64,000 bases of DNA, taken from assembly GCA_024695565.1 (NCBI GenBank), contig JAILHX010000025.1, forward strand, positions 1-64,000, given 5' to 3'. Source of the DNA: Saccharofermentans sp. GTDB taxonomy: Bacteria; Bacillota_A; Clostridia; Saccharofermentanales; Saccharofermentanaceae. A model generated the notes under the pieces. It worked only from the letters and a program-made list of their open reading frames with translations, did no database searches and had not been told where the DNA came from. A program made the position numbers and the translations under genes. Numbering within the stretch: the first letter of the stretch is position 1; each line of letters begins with the position of its first letter. Positions 52,751 to 61,814 of this stretch are shown here, piece by piece.

Positions 52751-53290
52751 TCAGGAACCGGTAATGAGCCTGATGAGCTCGCCTGAAGCCTTAGAACAGC
52801 TGTTTTTCCAATTCTTGCAGAGCTTTAAGGCTGTTGCTTCGTCATCAACTGTGACAGAAGCGGTAAAAGGCCTGCCGTCGCCTGAATAAGAGAGATTTAC
52901 CCTGAATTTGTTATCTTCGGTTAGTTCCATAGATGCAAAAGTGCCGGAAGTCCTGGCCATATCGCTCATGATCTCTTCGGCAGCATTATCAAGATTCTGT
53001 ATGAGAGATGTGCTGAGGGAAGGCAGAAGATCCGTTAAAACGGCTTTGCCGCCGTCTGTGAGCGTGAGTTTTTCCGTAGAACCGATGGCATCCGGAGTAA
53101 AATCCTCAGAACTGCTCTTATCCATGAGGTTGCCTGATATCAGCTCTTCGTAAGATCTTGAGAAAGTGAAGAAGTCCGTATAGAGTGATTCCATGCATTT
53201 CTCCATCAGAAGATTGTAACTGACGCCCGGAGCACGGTCGACCAGATACAGGATTTGGATTTTGGATTCTGCTATAGAAATATCAGACAT
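52751..53290 (-). CDS. DUF4364 family protein (winged-helix type)
   Basis: 179 aa. The N-terminal half (IAESKIQILYLVDRAPGVSY; FFTFSRSYEELISGNLMD; LTLTDGGKAVLTDLLPSL) reads as a winged helix of the DUF4364 family common in Clostridia. The C-terminal half is a small alpha/beta domain. It is a possible DNA-binding regulator, divergent from pgi with a 114-bp shared spacer and convergent with the 1037-aa gene (6-bp gap). Confidence 0.85.
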   Translation of the reverse strand: MSDISIAESKIQILYLVDRAPGVSYNLLMEKCMESLYTDFFTFSRSYEELISGNLMDKSSSEDFTPDAIGSTEKLTLTDGGKAVLTDLLPSLSTSLIQNLDNAAEEIMSDMARTSGTFASMELTEDNKFRVNLSYSGDGRPFTASVTVDDEATALKLCKNWKNSCSKASGELIRLITGS

Positions 53291-53404
53291 TTTTTATACC
53301 TTGGTTTTTGTAATAATTCTATTCGTAATTATACTCGAAAAGGGAAAAATCAGGGTGTATACTCTGTATGATTTTTGAATAAACCCTGTAAGGAGAATTA
53401 GAAA

Positions 53405-54754
53405 ATGATTACATTTGATTACCAGAACGCCCTCGGATTCATCGGCGGCGAAGAGGCAGTCGCAAGAATGGAACCTCAGGTAAAAGCCGCTTCTGATATG
53501 CTTCACAAGAAGAACGGCCCGGGCAACGATTTCCTCGGATGGCTCGACCTTCCTACAAACTATGATAAAGAAGAGTTCGCACGTATCCGCAGCGCAGCTC
53601 AGAAGATCAGAAGAGATTCTGACGTTCTCGTTGTTATCGGTATCGGCGGTTCATATCTCGGCGCTCGTGCCGTAATCGAGCTCCTCGGACATTCTTTTGC
53701 TAACGCAGCATCAAAGAAGGTTAGAAAGAGCCCGCTCATCCTTTTCTGCGGTAACTCCATCAGCGCAACATATCTTGCAGACATGATGGACATCATCGAA
53801 GGCAAGGATATTTCCCTTAACATCATCTCAAAGTCAGGCACAACAACAGAGCCTGCCATCGCTTTCAGAATCCTCCGTGCTTACATGGAGAACAAGTATG
53901 GTAAGGAAGAGGCTAAGAACAGAATCTATGCCACAACAGATAAGGCCAGAGGAGCTCTTAAGGGCCTGGCAGATGAAGAAGGCTACGAGAGCTTCGTAGT
54001 ACCTGATGACGTAGGCGGAAGATTCTCCGTTCTTACAGCTGTAGGACTTCTTCCTATCGCAGTTGCAGGCATCGACATCAGAGAGCTCATGAAGGGCGCA
54101 AGAGATGCTTCCAAGGCTTATAAGAGGCTTCCTTTCGCAGAGAATCCCTGCTATCAGTATGCAGCAGTACGTAACTGCCTCCTCCGTTCCGGCTATTCAA
54201 CAGAGGTTATGGTTAACTACGAGCCTTCTTTCCACTACATGACAGAGTGGTGGAAGCAGCTCTACGGTGAGTCTGAGGGTAAGGACAGAAGAGGTATCTT
54301 CCCGGCAGGCGTTGATAACACAACAGATCTCCATTCCATGGGCCAGTTCATCCAGGATGGCGCCCGTATCATGTATGAGACAGTTGTACAGATCGACCAG
54401 CCCAGAAGATCTTTCGAGATCCCTAACGACAAGGATAATCTCGACGGTCTTAACTTCCTCTCCGGCATGGACATGAACGAAGTTAACAAGAAGGCAATGC
54501 AGGGTACAGTCCTTGCTCACGTTGACGGTAACGTACCTAACCTTGCAATCCACATGTCTGAGCAGAATGCTTACGCTCTCGGTGAGCTCATCTACTTCTT
54601 CGAGAAGGCTTGCGGCATCTCAGGTTATCTCCTCGCCGTAAATCCTTTCAACCAGCCCGGCGTTGAGGCATACAAGAAGAACATGTTCGCTCTTCTCGGT
54701 AAGCCCGGCTATGAGGATCAGAAGGCTGCTCTCGAGGCAAGACTCAACAAATAA
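53405..54754 (+). CDS. pgi: Glucose-6-phosphate isomerase
   Basis: 449 aa, the usual length in Firmicutes. It interconverts glucose-6-P and fructose-6-P. Family motifs: [55 protein letters not shown], and near the end [20 protein letters not shown] with the catalytic Lys in [19 protein letters not shown] precedes the ATG, and a strong terminator follows. Confidence 0.97.
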   Translation: MITFDYQNALGFIGGEEAVARMEPQVKAASDMLHKKNGPGNDFLGWLDLPTNYDKEEFARIRSAAQKIRRDSDVLVVIGIGGSYLGARAVIELLGHSFANAASKKVRKSPLILFCGNSISATYLADMMDIIEGKDISLNIISKSGTTTEPAIAFRILRAYMENKYGKEEAKNRIYATTDKARGALKGLADEEGYESFVVPDDVGGRFSVLTAVGLLPIAVAGIDIRELMKGARDASKAYKRLPFAENPCYQYAAVRNCLLRSGYSTEVMVNYEPSFHYMTEWWKQLYGESEGKDRRGIFPAGVDNTTDLHSMGQFIQDGARIMYETVVQIDQPRRSFEIPNDKDNLDGLNFLSGMDMNEVNKKAMQGTVLAHVDGNVPNLAIHMSEQNAYALGELIYFFEKACGISGYLLAVNPFNQPGVEAYKKNMFALLGKPGYEDQKAALEARLNK

Positions 54755-54788
54755 ACTAAGGCAAGCAATTGCTTTGAACTTTGAACAG

Positions 54789-54818
54789 ACAGGGGCTTAG
54801 GGTTAGGCCCCTGTTTTT
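54789..54818 (+). terminator. Intrinsic terminator after pgi
   Basis: ACAGGGGC and GCCCCTGT form an 8-bp GC-rich stem with a 10-nt loop, then TTTTAT. Confidence 0.88.
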
Positions 54819-54911
54819 ATGCGCGAAAATCCGATTTGTATATTTTGTATATACGATTTATATGGACAAAGATAATTGAGAAAATCCATAATATTTCTTA
54901 AGAATAAGGTG

Positions 54912-54934
54912 TTCCGGATAACCGGAATTTTTTT
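54912..54934 (+). terminator. Hairpin with T7 run directly upstream of the first lipoprotein gene
   Basis: TTCCGG-ATAA-CCGGAA followed by TTTTTTT, ending 21 bp before the ATG at 54956. Since the upstream pgi already has a terminator, this one may act as an attenuator in the lipoprotein leader. Confidence 0.6.
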
Positions 54935-54955
54935 GGAATCAGGGAGGGTTTGACT

Positions 54956-55690
54956 ATGAAAAAGAAGTTGTTGCTTAAGGCAATGGCTGTTACTTTGTCG
55001 GCTGTGTGTCTTGCCGGATGCTCTCAGAAACCGGCTGACGAACCGGTCGCTGATACTGAGGTTACAACAACCACAACTTCCACAACAACAGAATCCGTTA
55101 CAGAGACAGAGAGCAGTACTGCTGCTCCTGAAGTTCAGATAACTGAAGATATCTGTGAAATAGCGAAAGAATACGGTATGACACAGGTTAGTGACCGGCA
55201 GGAAATTGTTAATCTTTGGGGCGGATTTGATTCGACATCGGCATATTATGTTGCCAAAGACAGCAATGAAGCCACATTCATGTATTCTTCTTTGTTTAAC
55301 CTTGATGCGAAGAGTTTTCCTGATATTAAGGCTGACGAATTGGTAATGTGCCTTGAAAAAAAGACCGCTGATTCGAATGGTAAATCTGCAACAACAGAGA
55401 TCTACAAGATAAAAGCTGCTGACAGCGCATCAGCTCAGGAATTGTATAATGCTTTTTCTCAAAAGATAGATTCATATGAGTATTCTTCAGGTGAGGTTAA
55501 CGGATACACATATACGATAGGATTTTATGGATCCGAAAAGAATTGTGTGGCAGTAGGAACTTTTCTTAAAGATGATACTGTTATCAGGATGTTAAGAATG
55601 GGTGATAGTAAAACAACAGATGACTGCATCGGATTCTTCTGCGATAAGTTTGGTTTTGTATCACCGATGACATTGAAGAAAAACGGATAA
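54956..55690 (+). CDS. Lipoprotein of unknown function (paralogue A)
   Basis: 244 aa. The lipobox is LAGC (VTLSAVCLAGCSQKPADE), followed by a Thr/Ser/Glu-rich linker (TTTTTSTTTESVTETESS) and a globular domain of about 190 residues. The domain is shared with the next gene: it has YGMTQ, TEIYKIKAADSASAQELYNA, NGYTYTIGFYG and a closing CIGFFCDKFGFVSPMTLKK. AGGGAGGG precedes the start. No catalytic motif was recognised; a surface-exposed sensor or binding role is possible. Confidence 0.82.
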   Translation: MKKKLLLKAMAVTLSAVCLAGCSQKPADEPVADTEVTTTTTSTTTESVTETESSTAAPEVQITEDICEIAKEYGMTQVSDRQEIVNLWGGFDSTSAYYVAKDSNEATFMYSSLFNLDAKSFPDIKADELVMCLEKKTADSNGKSATTEIYKIKAADSASAQELYNAFSQKIDSYEYSSGEVNGYTYTIGFYGSEKNCVAVGTFLKDDTVIRMLRMGDSKTTDDCIGFFCDKFGFVSPMTLKKNG

Positions 55691-55728
55691 TAAGATTGTT
55701 TTGTTTGGAAATAAGGGAGATTAATATC

Positions 55729-56481
55729 ATGAAAAAGATTTTACTTAAGACAGCTGCAGTTGCTATGTCAGCCGTATGCCTCGCAGGATGCTCACAGACA
55801 CCTGCAACAGAAGCAGTAACCAGCGAAACAGAGGCCGAGACAACTGCTACAACAACAGAAGCATCAGTTGAAGAGACTGAGAGCAGCACGACAGAATCTG
55901 AAGAAGTGAAGAATGATGTGATCCTTTCATCAGAGATGATCGTTAATGCGGCTAACAAGTATGGAATGACGGAAACAGCAGATTATTCCGAATGGGTTCA
56001 GATGATAACTGAAGACGGAACTACTTATCATTCTGTTTACTATGTTATGGATGATTCCGAAGAAGCCAACAAGTGGTATTCTGCCAGCTATCTGACCGCT
56101 GAGAACAGCCATTTCCCTGATATTCAGGTTAACGATTGTCTTCTCTGCTTTGAAAAAATAAACGAAGGAGAGGGTGGCAGAAACGCTTATACCGAAATCT
56201 ATATGTTTACTGCCGCTGATGATCAGTCTGCTCTTGATCTGTACAATGCATTATGTGTAGCAAATTCCGATTATGAGGTCGTTTCCGGCGAGAAAGACGG
56301 ATATACATATTCCATCAGATATATGGGAAACGGAAAAAGACAGATGACTGCAGGTATCTATCTCCAGAACAACACTGTTATATTTATCAATAACAGCGGT
56401 GAAGTTGAAGAGAACGGCGGATGCATCGGTTTCTTCTGCGATGAACTTGGTGTTGAATCACCGTTAACGCTGAAGAAATAA
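55729..56481 (+). CDS. Lipoprotein of unknown function (paralogue B)
   Basis: 250 aa from ATG 55729 (AAGGGAGA upstream). Signal and lipobox (AAVAMSAVCLAGCSQTPATE) and a Thr/Glu-rich linker precede a domain that matches paralogue A segment by segment: NKYGMTETADYS, TEIYMFTAADDQSALDLYNA, DGYTYSIRYMGNGK and CIGFFCDELGVESPLTLKK. It is a tandem duplicate that has diverged in the core. A terminator follows at 56496. Confidence 0.82.
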   Translation: MKKILLKTAAVAMSAVCLAGCSQTPATEAVTSETEAETTATTTEASVEETESSTTESEEVKNDVILSSEMIVNAANKYGMTETADYSEWVQMITEDGTTYHSVYYVMDDSEEANKWYSASYLTAENSHFPDIQVNDCLLCFEKINEGEGGRNAYTEIYMFTAADDQSALDLYNALCVANSDYEVVSGEKDGYTYSIRYMGNGKRQMTAGIYLQNNTVIFINNSGEVEENGGCIGFFCDELGVESPLTLKK

Positions 56482-56495
56482 TAACTGACTTACCG

Positions 56496-56519
56496 GGGCC
56501 GGGTTTTCGGCCCTTTTTT
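56496..56519 (+). terminator. Intrinsic terminator after the lipoprotein pair
   Basis: GGGCCG (56496-56501) and CGGCCC (56508-56513) followed by TTTTTT. Confidence 0.85.
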
Positions 56520-56674
56520 ATTGGCTTGATTTTGAAATTTGGCAGAAATCGCCGACAGGACGGGGCTGCGGCAGACACATTTTCGGTAAGTAAATGCCTT
56601 ACTTATTATTTGAATAAAAAGGCTGTAACTTGTATAATTAACCGCGTAATTTATGCATAAATGAGGTATTTACT

Positions 56675-58972
56675 ATGATTTCAACTCTCGAAAACGGCGC
56701 TTGGTTATTAAACGGCGTTGAACTCATTGAAGATTCCGGTAACGCGGCTGAGGCAGTAGCTGCCAAGTCAGGCAAGGCTGCTGACAAGGTATCTGCAAAG
56801 CAGGGTACTATCGCTTACGGAATCCTGAAAGATCACAACACTTCAGGCAACATGGAGCAGCTTAAGATCAAGTTCGACAAGCTCACTTCACACGACATTA
56901 CTTACGTTGGTATCATCCAGACTGCAAGAGCTTCAGGCTTGGAGAAGTTCCCGATCCCTTACGTTCTTACCAACTGCCATAACTCACTCTGCGCAGTAGG
57001 CGGAACGATCAACGAAGATGACCACATGTTCGGTCTTACAGCTGCCAAGAAGTACGGCGGAATCTATGTACCTCCTCATCAGGCAGTCATCCACCAGTAT
57101 GCCAGAGAAATGCTCGCTACATGCGGCGGCATGATCCTCGGCTCTGACTCACACACACGTTACGGTGCACTCGGTACCATGGCAATGGGTGAGGGCGGTC
57201 CTGAGCTCGTTAAACAGCTCCTCTCACAGACATACGACATCAAGATGCCTGACGTTATCGCTATCTATCTCACAGGCGAGCCGATGAAGGGCGTAGGTCC
57301 TCAGGACGTTGCTCTTGCTATCATCGGCAAGGTATTCAACTCCGGCTACGTAAAGAACAAGGTCATGGAGTTCGTTGGCCCCGGAGTTGCAAGCCTCTCA
57401 GCTGATTTCAGGATCGGCATCGACGTAATGACAACAGAGACAACATGCCTTTCTTCCATCTGGCAGACAGACGAGAAGACAGAGCAGTTCTTCGATATTC
57501 ACGGAAGAAAGGGTGACTACAAGAAACTCGCACCCGCTGACGTTACTTACTATGATGGCGCAGTTATTGTTGATCTCTCAACAATCAAGCCTATGATCGC
57601 AATGCCTTTCCATCCTTCGATCGCTTACGAGATCGAGTATGTAAATGCAAACCTCGAGCAGATGATCGCTGAGACAGAGGAGAGAGCAAAGGTTTCTTTC
57701 GGCGACAAGATCGAGTATTCACTTAAGGACAAGATCCAGGGCGGCAAGCTCATGGTAGACCAGGGAATCATTGCTGGATGCGCAGGCGGCGGATTCGAGA
57801 ATATCTGCGCTGCAGCTGATATCATGAAGGGCCAGTACATCGGTTCAGATAAGTTCACGATGTCCATCTATCCCGCATCAACACCTATCTACATGGAACT
57901 TGTTAAGAACGGTGTTGCTGCAACTCTCCTTGAGACAGGTGCTATCCTTAAGACAGCATTCTGCGGACCTTGCTTCGGTGCCGGTGACACACCTGCTAAC
58001 AATGCATTCTCTATCCGTCACTCCACAAGAAACTTCCCGAACAGAGAAGGTTCAAAGGTTCAGAGCGGACAGATCTCTTCCGTTGCACTCATGGACGCAA
58101 GATCCATCGCTGCAACAGCTGCAAATAAGGGTGTTCTCACACCTGCTACAGAGTTCACGGGTGAGCTTAATAACTACGCTTACACATTCGACTCAAAGAT
58201 CTACGCTAACAGAGTCTTCGATTCCAAGGGTGTTGCAGATCCTAATACAGAAATCCAGTTCGGACCTAACATCAAGGACTGGCCTAAGATGGAGGCACTT
58301 CCTGAGAACCTCGTTCTCCAGGTCGTATCCGAGATCCACGATCCTGTTACAACAACAGACGAGCTCATTCCTTCAGGCGAGACATCTTCTTACAGATCCA
58401 ACCCTCTCGGTCTTGCAGAGTTCACACTCTCACGTAAGGATCCTGAGTATGTGGGACGCGCTAAGAACATCCAGAAGGCAGAGACAGCACTCGTAGCAGG
58501 TGAGCACGCTTGCCAGGCTGTTGAGGGTCTCCACGATGTAATGCAGGTAGTTAAGAGCATCGTTCCTTTCGAGAAGGCTGACACAAAGATCATCGGATTC
58601 GGTTCATGCATCTTCGCTGTTAAGCCCGGTGACGGTTCTGCGAGAGAGCAGGCTGCTTCATGCCAGAAGGTGCTTGGCGGATGGGCTAACATCGCAAATG
58701 AGTATGCTACAAAGAGATACAGATCGAACCTCATCAACTGGGGTATGCTCCCGTTCATCATCGAGAAGGGCGACCTGCCTTTTAAGAACCTCGATTACAT
58801 TCTCTTCCCGGGAATCAGGAAGGCAGTCGAGGAGAAGGCTGATACGATAAAGGCAATCGCGATAAAGGGCAATGAGACGAAGGAGTTCACATTGACTTTG
58901 GGCGACCTCACAGACCGTGAACGTCAGATAATCCTTGACGGATGCCTCATCAATTTCAACCGTCAGAAATAA
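56675..58972 (+). CDS. Aconitase-family hydratase (YbhJ-like)
   Basis: 765 aa. Aconitase-fold segments: [39 protein letters not shown] (two cluster Cys), [18 protein letters not shown] (candidate third Cys), and a swivel domain with [20 protein letters not shown] near the C terminus. The layout is closer to the uncharacterised YbhJ-type hydratases than to citrate aconitase or isopropylmalate isomerase. It is not next to TCA or leucine genes, so the substrate is open. It needs a 4Fe-4S cluster, which fits an anaerobe. Confidence 0.85.
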   Translation: MISTLENGAWLLNGVELIEDSGNAAEAVAAKSGKAADKVSAKQGTIAYGILKDHNTSGNMEQLKIKFDKLTSHDITYVGIIQTARASGLEKFPIPYVLTNCHNSLCAVGGTINEDDHMFGLTAAKKYGGIYVPPHQAVIHQYAREMLATCGGMILGSDSHTRYGALGTMAMGEGGPELVKQLLSQTYDIKMPDVIAIYLTGEPMKGVGPQDVALAIIGKVFNSGYVKNKVMEFVGPGVASLSADFRIGIDVMTTETTCLSSIWQTDEKTEQFFDIHGRKGDYKKLAPADVTYYDGAVIVDLSTIKPMIAMPFHPSIAYEIEYVNANLEQMIAETEERAKVSFGDKIEYSLKDKIQGGKLMVDQGIIAGCAGGGFENICAAADIMKGQYIGSDKFTMSIYPASTPIYMELVKNGVAATLLETGAILKTAFCGPCFGAGDTPANNAFSIRHSTRNFPNREGSKVQSGQISSVALMDARSIAATAANKGVLTPATEFTGELNNYAYTFDSKIYANRVFDSKGVADPNTEIQFGPNIKDWPKMEALPENLVLQVVSEIHDPVTTTDELIPSGETSSYRSNPLGLAEFTLSRKDPEYVGRAKNIQKAETALVAGEHACQAVEGLHDVMQVVKSIVPFEKADTKIIGFGSCIFAVKPGDGSAREQAASCQKVLGGWANIANEYATKRYRSNLINWGMLPFIIEKGDLPFKNLDYILFPGIRKAVEEKADTIKAIAIKGNETKEFTLTLGDLTDRERQIILDGCLINFNRQK

Positions 58973-58983
58973 GAAACTTTAAC

Positions 58984-59010
58984 GGGGCACTTCAGACTGA
59001 GGTGCCCCTT
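58984..59010. terminator. Hairpin after the hydratase gene
   Basis: GGGGCACTTCAG (58984-58995) pairs with CTGAGGTGCCCC (58997-59008) with one wobble. The T tract is weak (TTATTAC). It lies 18 bp before the YitT start codon. Confidence 0.65.
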
Positions 59011-59027
59011 ATTACATCCCGAAAACA

Positions 59028-59903
59028 ATGACACTCAAGAGCATTTTCAAACAGTGGATATTTCCTCTATTCTTTATAACCGCAGGTGCGGTTATCGCGG
59101 CTTTTGCATTGGAGGAATTCCTCGTTCCGTTTACGATCTTAGACGGCGGCGTTGTCGGTATCTCGATGATCATCAGTCAGCTGTCGGGACTTCCTCTCGG
59201 TATCCTTACGATCGTCCTTAACATCCCTTTCATGATCGTCGGATTCAAGCGTCTGGGCATAAGGTTCCTTATTAAGGCAATCTATGCGATGATCGTTTTC
59301 TCTGCATTTCTCGGCATCTTCGAGGACATGAAGGCGGTAACAGAGCAGGAGATTCTGGTAGTCGTATTCGGAGGCGTTTTGCTGGGTGTCGGTGTCGGTC
59401 TTATCTTAAGACACGGCGGATGCCTGGACGGCACGGAGATCGTGGCGATGCTCCTGTCGCAGCATACGGAGTTCTCGGTAGGACAGATAGTGCTTTTCTT
59501 CAACATCATTATCTATGGTGTTGCAGGACTCCTCTTCGGACCTGACAGAGCGCTCTATTCACTCCTCACATACTTCATCACATCGAAGATAATCGATATC
59601 GTCGAGAACGGAATGGAGCAGGGCAAGTCCGTAATGATAATCACGGATCACGGCAAGGATATTGCCGATAAGATCTATTCACAGCTCGGCCGCACATGCA
59701 CGCAGATGGAAGGCAAGGGGATGGTAAGTAACGGCAAGAAGACCGTGCTCTACTGCGTTATTACGAGAGTCGAAGTTCCTGCGATAAAGAAGATAATCAA
59801 CGATGCAGACGTATCTGCGTTCATGACGATTTCAGATGTCTCAGAGATCGTCGGTAATCACATAAAGAGAAGAAAGGCGCCTGTGAATAAGAAGCGTTTG
59901 TAA
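59028..59903 (+). CDS. YitT-family membrane protein
   Basis: 291 aa. The N-terminal YitT_membrane domain has five to six helices (TAGAVIAAFALEEFLVPFTI; DGGVVGISMIISQLSGLPLG; LILRHGGCLDGTEIVAMLLS). It is followed by a cytoplasmic DUF2179 domain of about 80 residues with SVMIITDHGKDIADKIYSQL, GRTCTQMEGKGMVSNGKK and ISDVSEIVG. The family is widespread in Firmicutes with no settled function. Confidence 0.93.
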   Translation: MTLKSIFKQWIFPLFFITAGAVIAAFALEEFLVPFTILDGGVVGISMIISQLSGLPLGILTIVLNIPFMIVGFKRLGIRFLIKAIYAMIVFSAFLGIFEDMKAVTEQEILVVVFGGVLLGVGVGLILRHGGCLDGTEIVAMLLSQHTEFSVGQIVLFFNIIIYGVAGLLFGPDRALYSLLTYFITSKIIDIVENGMEQGKSVMIITDHGKDIADKIYSQLGRTCTQMEGKGMVSNGKKTVLYCVITRVEVPAIKKIINDADVSAFMTISDVSEIVGNHIKRRKAPVNKKRL

Positions 59904-60043
59904 TGAATAAATAAAACATCAGTTGAATGTTTAAAGATTCCGTCAATCCCTTTATCCTTCTAAAAGAATGTCCGGTGATATATATTTTTATTGGGTTAAT
60001 GCTATCGGGTTCATATAACAGAAGGTGAATAGGGGAGAACATT

Positions 60044-61375
60044 ATGAATACTGACAGGGACACTGCCTCTGATAAGGATGTTTCTTCAAGCGGAGATCAA
60101 ACCAAACGCAGTCCGGAAGAAATGCGGACTACCTTTAAGGAAATAGATCCAAGACCGCGTATTAATCAGCCTAAAGGTTATGAGGACTCTCAGTATTCCT
60201 CTTCATTGATAAGAGGAAGAAGGCATGATTATATCTTCCTGCCTCAAGGTTACACAGATCCGGATACCGGAAAAGAGTACAAAGCCGGATATTATGATGA
60301 GAGCGGGAACTTCTATGAGCGGGTAATAATCAAAGCCGGAAAAATGCGGGAGACTCTGGCCTGCTGCGACTTCTGCGGAACACAGATCAAACTCAAGTGG
60401 GAATCGGGTGCTCTGAATTCCTGCCCTAACTGCGGTGCAACGCTTCACGAGGTTTCGGATAAGACTATTTATGATCACCAGTTAAGACCGGTTCCTGCAA
60501 ATCCGGTATTTAAAGAAAGACCCGGTGGCGGACATTACAGATCAGATTATGGAACTTCATATTCATTAGGCGGTATTATTGCCGTTTCCGCTGCAGTAAT
60601 CGTGCTGGCAATAATTATTACGGGAGTGATCCTTGGCAGGATAAAGCAGAATGCGCAGCGCGAAGTTGTTTATGTACCTGCGGCTGATTATGATGCTGCC
60701 ATGACACCGACTCCGCCTGATGTGCGTTCGTATCTTGTTCACTCGCCTGTGATCGGTCCTTTGCGTTCTAAGGTGTATATCCGCGAGGCGGGCGGATCTT
60801 TTGAATGGGATGACAGCAAAAGAGAATACTACTGTAAAGAACTCAAATGCCATCTGCGTTATACGGATAAAAATAATCCCGGTGTCTGGGAGTATTGGTT
60901 TCAGGGTGTTTCTTCAGATTACCCTGATGGCGGCTGGATGAGATACGACTATGAGACAAAGAAGTGGCAGATCGATACCGGAAATAACTCGTGGACAGAT
61001 CTTCCTGATAAGTACAGCAGTTATAATCTGTGGTATGTAAAGGAACCTGACAACGGCAAGGATTCGGGCAGAGATTATGTCTATATCGGCGGAAGCGGAG
61101 ACCAGTGCAATATCAGTCCGGATTCCCCGCCGCTTAGAAAATGCGAATATGTTTATGAAGAGAATAACTATTACGATCCTGATACCGGGTGTCATTTCTA
61201 CGTGAACAGGATGCTCGGACCGGATATCTGGGTCTACTGGTTTGAGGAAACCGGATGGGTGCTTTATGATGACGAGACGGATTCCTGGTATCACTATCTT
61301 GTCGGAGTTAACGGCGGTTCCTGGGAGAAGGCCGATCCCGGCATAGTTCAAATGGGGATCTGGCATTTTAAATGA
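60044..61375 (+). CDS. Zinc-ribbon membrane protein with aromatic outer repeats, unknown function
   Basis: 443 aa. The N-terminal cytoplasmic part (about 1-180) includes a zinc ribbon with two CxxC knuckles: CDFCGTQIKLKWESG and SCPNCGATLHEV. One membrane helix follows (GGIIAVSAAVIVLAIIITGV, about 183-205). The outer part has two related Trp/Tyr-rich units (YYCKELKCHLRYTD with GVWEYWFQG; YYDPDTGCHFYVNRM with DIWVYWFEE), each with a Cys near the front. AGGGGAG lies before the ATG, and a bidirectional terminator follows. It resembles no characterised family I know; a sensor of envelope state is a guess. Confidence 0.78.
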   Translation: MNTDRDTASDKDVSSSGDQTKRSPEEMRTTFKEIDPRPRINQPKGYEDSQYSSSLIRGRRHDYIFLPQGYTDPDTGKEYKAGYYDESGNFYERVIIKAGKMRETLACCDFCGTQIKLKWESGALNSCPNCGATLHEVSDKTIYDHQLRPVPANPVFKERPGGGHYRSDYGTSYSLGGIIAVSAAVIVLAIIITGVILGRIKQNAQREVVYVPAADYDAAMTPTPPDVRSYLVHSPVIGPLRSKVYIREAGGSFEWDDSKREYYCKELKCHLRYTDKNNPGVWEYWFQGVSSDYPDGGWMRYDYETKKWQIDTGNNSWTDLPDKYSSYNLWYVKEPDNGKDSGRDYVYIGGSGDQCNISPDSPPLRKCEYVYEENNYYDPDTGCHFYVNRMLGPDIWVYWFEETGWVLYDDETDSWYHYLVGVNGGSWEKADPGIVQMGIWHFK

Positions 61376-61400
61376 TTCTTTCTGATCACTGATCTTCAAA

Positions 61401-61429
61401 AAGGGCTGCCTCATTTGAGACAGCCCCTT
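61401..61429. terminator. Bidirectional terminator between convergent genes
   Basis: GGGCTGCCTC (61403-61412) pairs with GAGACAGCCC (61417-61426) with one mismatch. It has A-rich left and T-rich right flanks, and sits between the plus-strand zinc-ribbon gene and the minus-strand 57-aa gene. Confidence 0.8.
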
Positions 61430-61453
61430 GTTCGTTTGGTTTTGCAATAAGGA

Positions 61454-61627
61454 TTACTTCTTGCCGAATGTGTTGTTCAATGTATCAACATCGGGAAGAT
61501 CAACACCGACTTTCTTCTCAACCTTGTCGATCGTATCGTTAGCGATCTTCTTTGCGTTCTCATCCTTAGCTACTGCGCCCAATGCATCCTGTGCTGCGCC
61601 TACAGCCTTGTTTACATCAATATCCAT
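61454..61627 (-). CDS. Small helical protein, 57 aa, unknown function
   Basis: On the minus strand, ATG at 61627 follows GGAGG with 9-base spacing, and the frame ends TAA at 61454. The product begins MDIDVNKAVGAAQDALG, continues with alternating Lys/Asp/Ala helices (KKIANDTIDKVEKKVGVDLP) and ends NNTFGKK. It is soluble. Small Lys/Ala-rich helical proteins of this look are sometimes antitoxin-like, but no partner toxin is present. Codon use is like its neighbours, and it has its own promoter region with a palindrome at 61650-61666 and a terminator, so it is very likely a real gene. Confidence 0.78.
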   Translation of the reverse strand: MDIDVNKAVGAAQDALGAVAKDENAKKIANDTIDKVEKKVGVDLPDVDTLNNTFGKK

Positions 61628-61649
61628 AGGTTAAACCTCCAATATTTTT

Positions 61650-61666
61650 GATACAATTATTGTATC
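61650..61666. promoter_or_regulatory. 17-bp palindrome in the 57-aa gene promoter
   Basis: GATACAAT-T-ATTGTATC, perfect 8-bp arms, 23 bp upstream of the minus-strand ATG at 61627. It overlaps where a -10 box should lie. It could be an operator for the 57-aa gene and possibly for the divergent sensor kinase. Confidence 0.5.
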
Positions 61667-61814
61667 ACTATTGATTCATATGTGAACAACGATCAATACC
61701 GTGCCCGGGATTCAGTCAGCTTCAGGTTGTGATTTGTATGGTCATAAAGAGGACACATCTTTTTTCTATACTCACGATGACAAAAGACGGATGTCGCGGA
61801 AAGGAACAAAGAAG

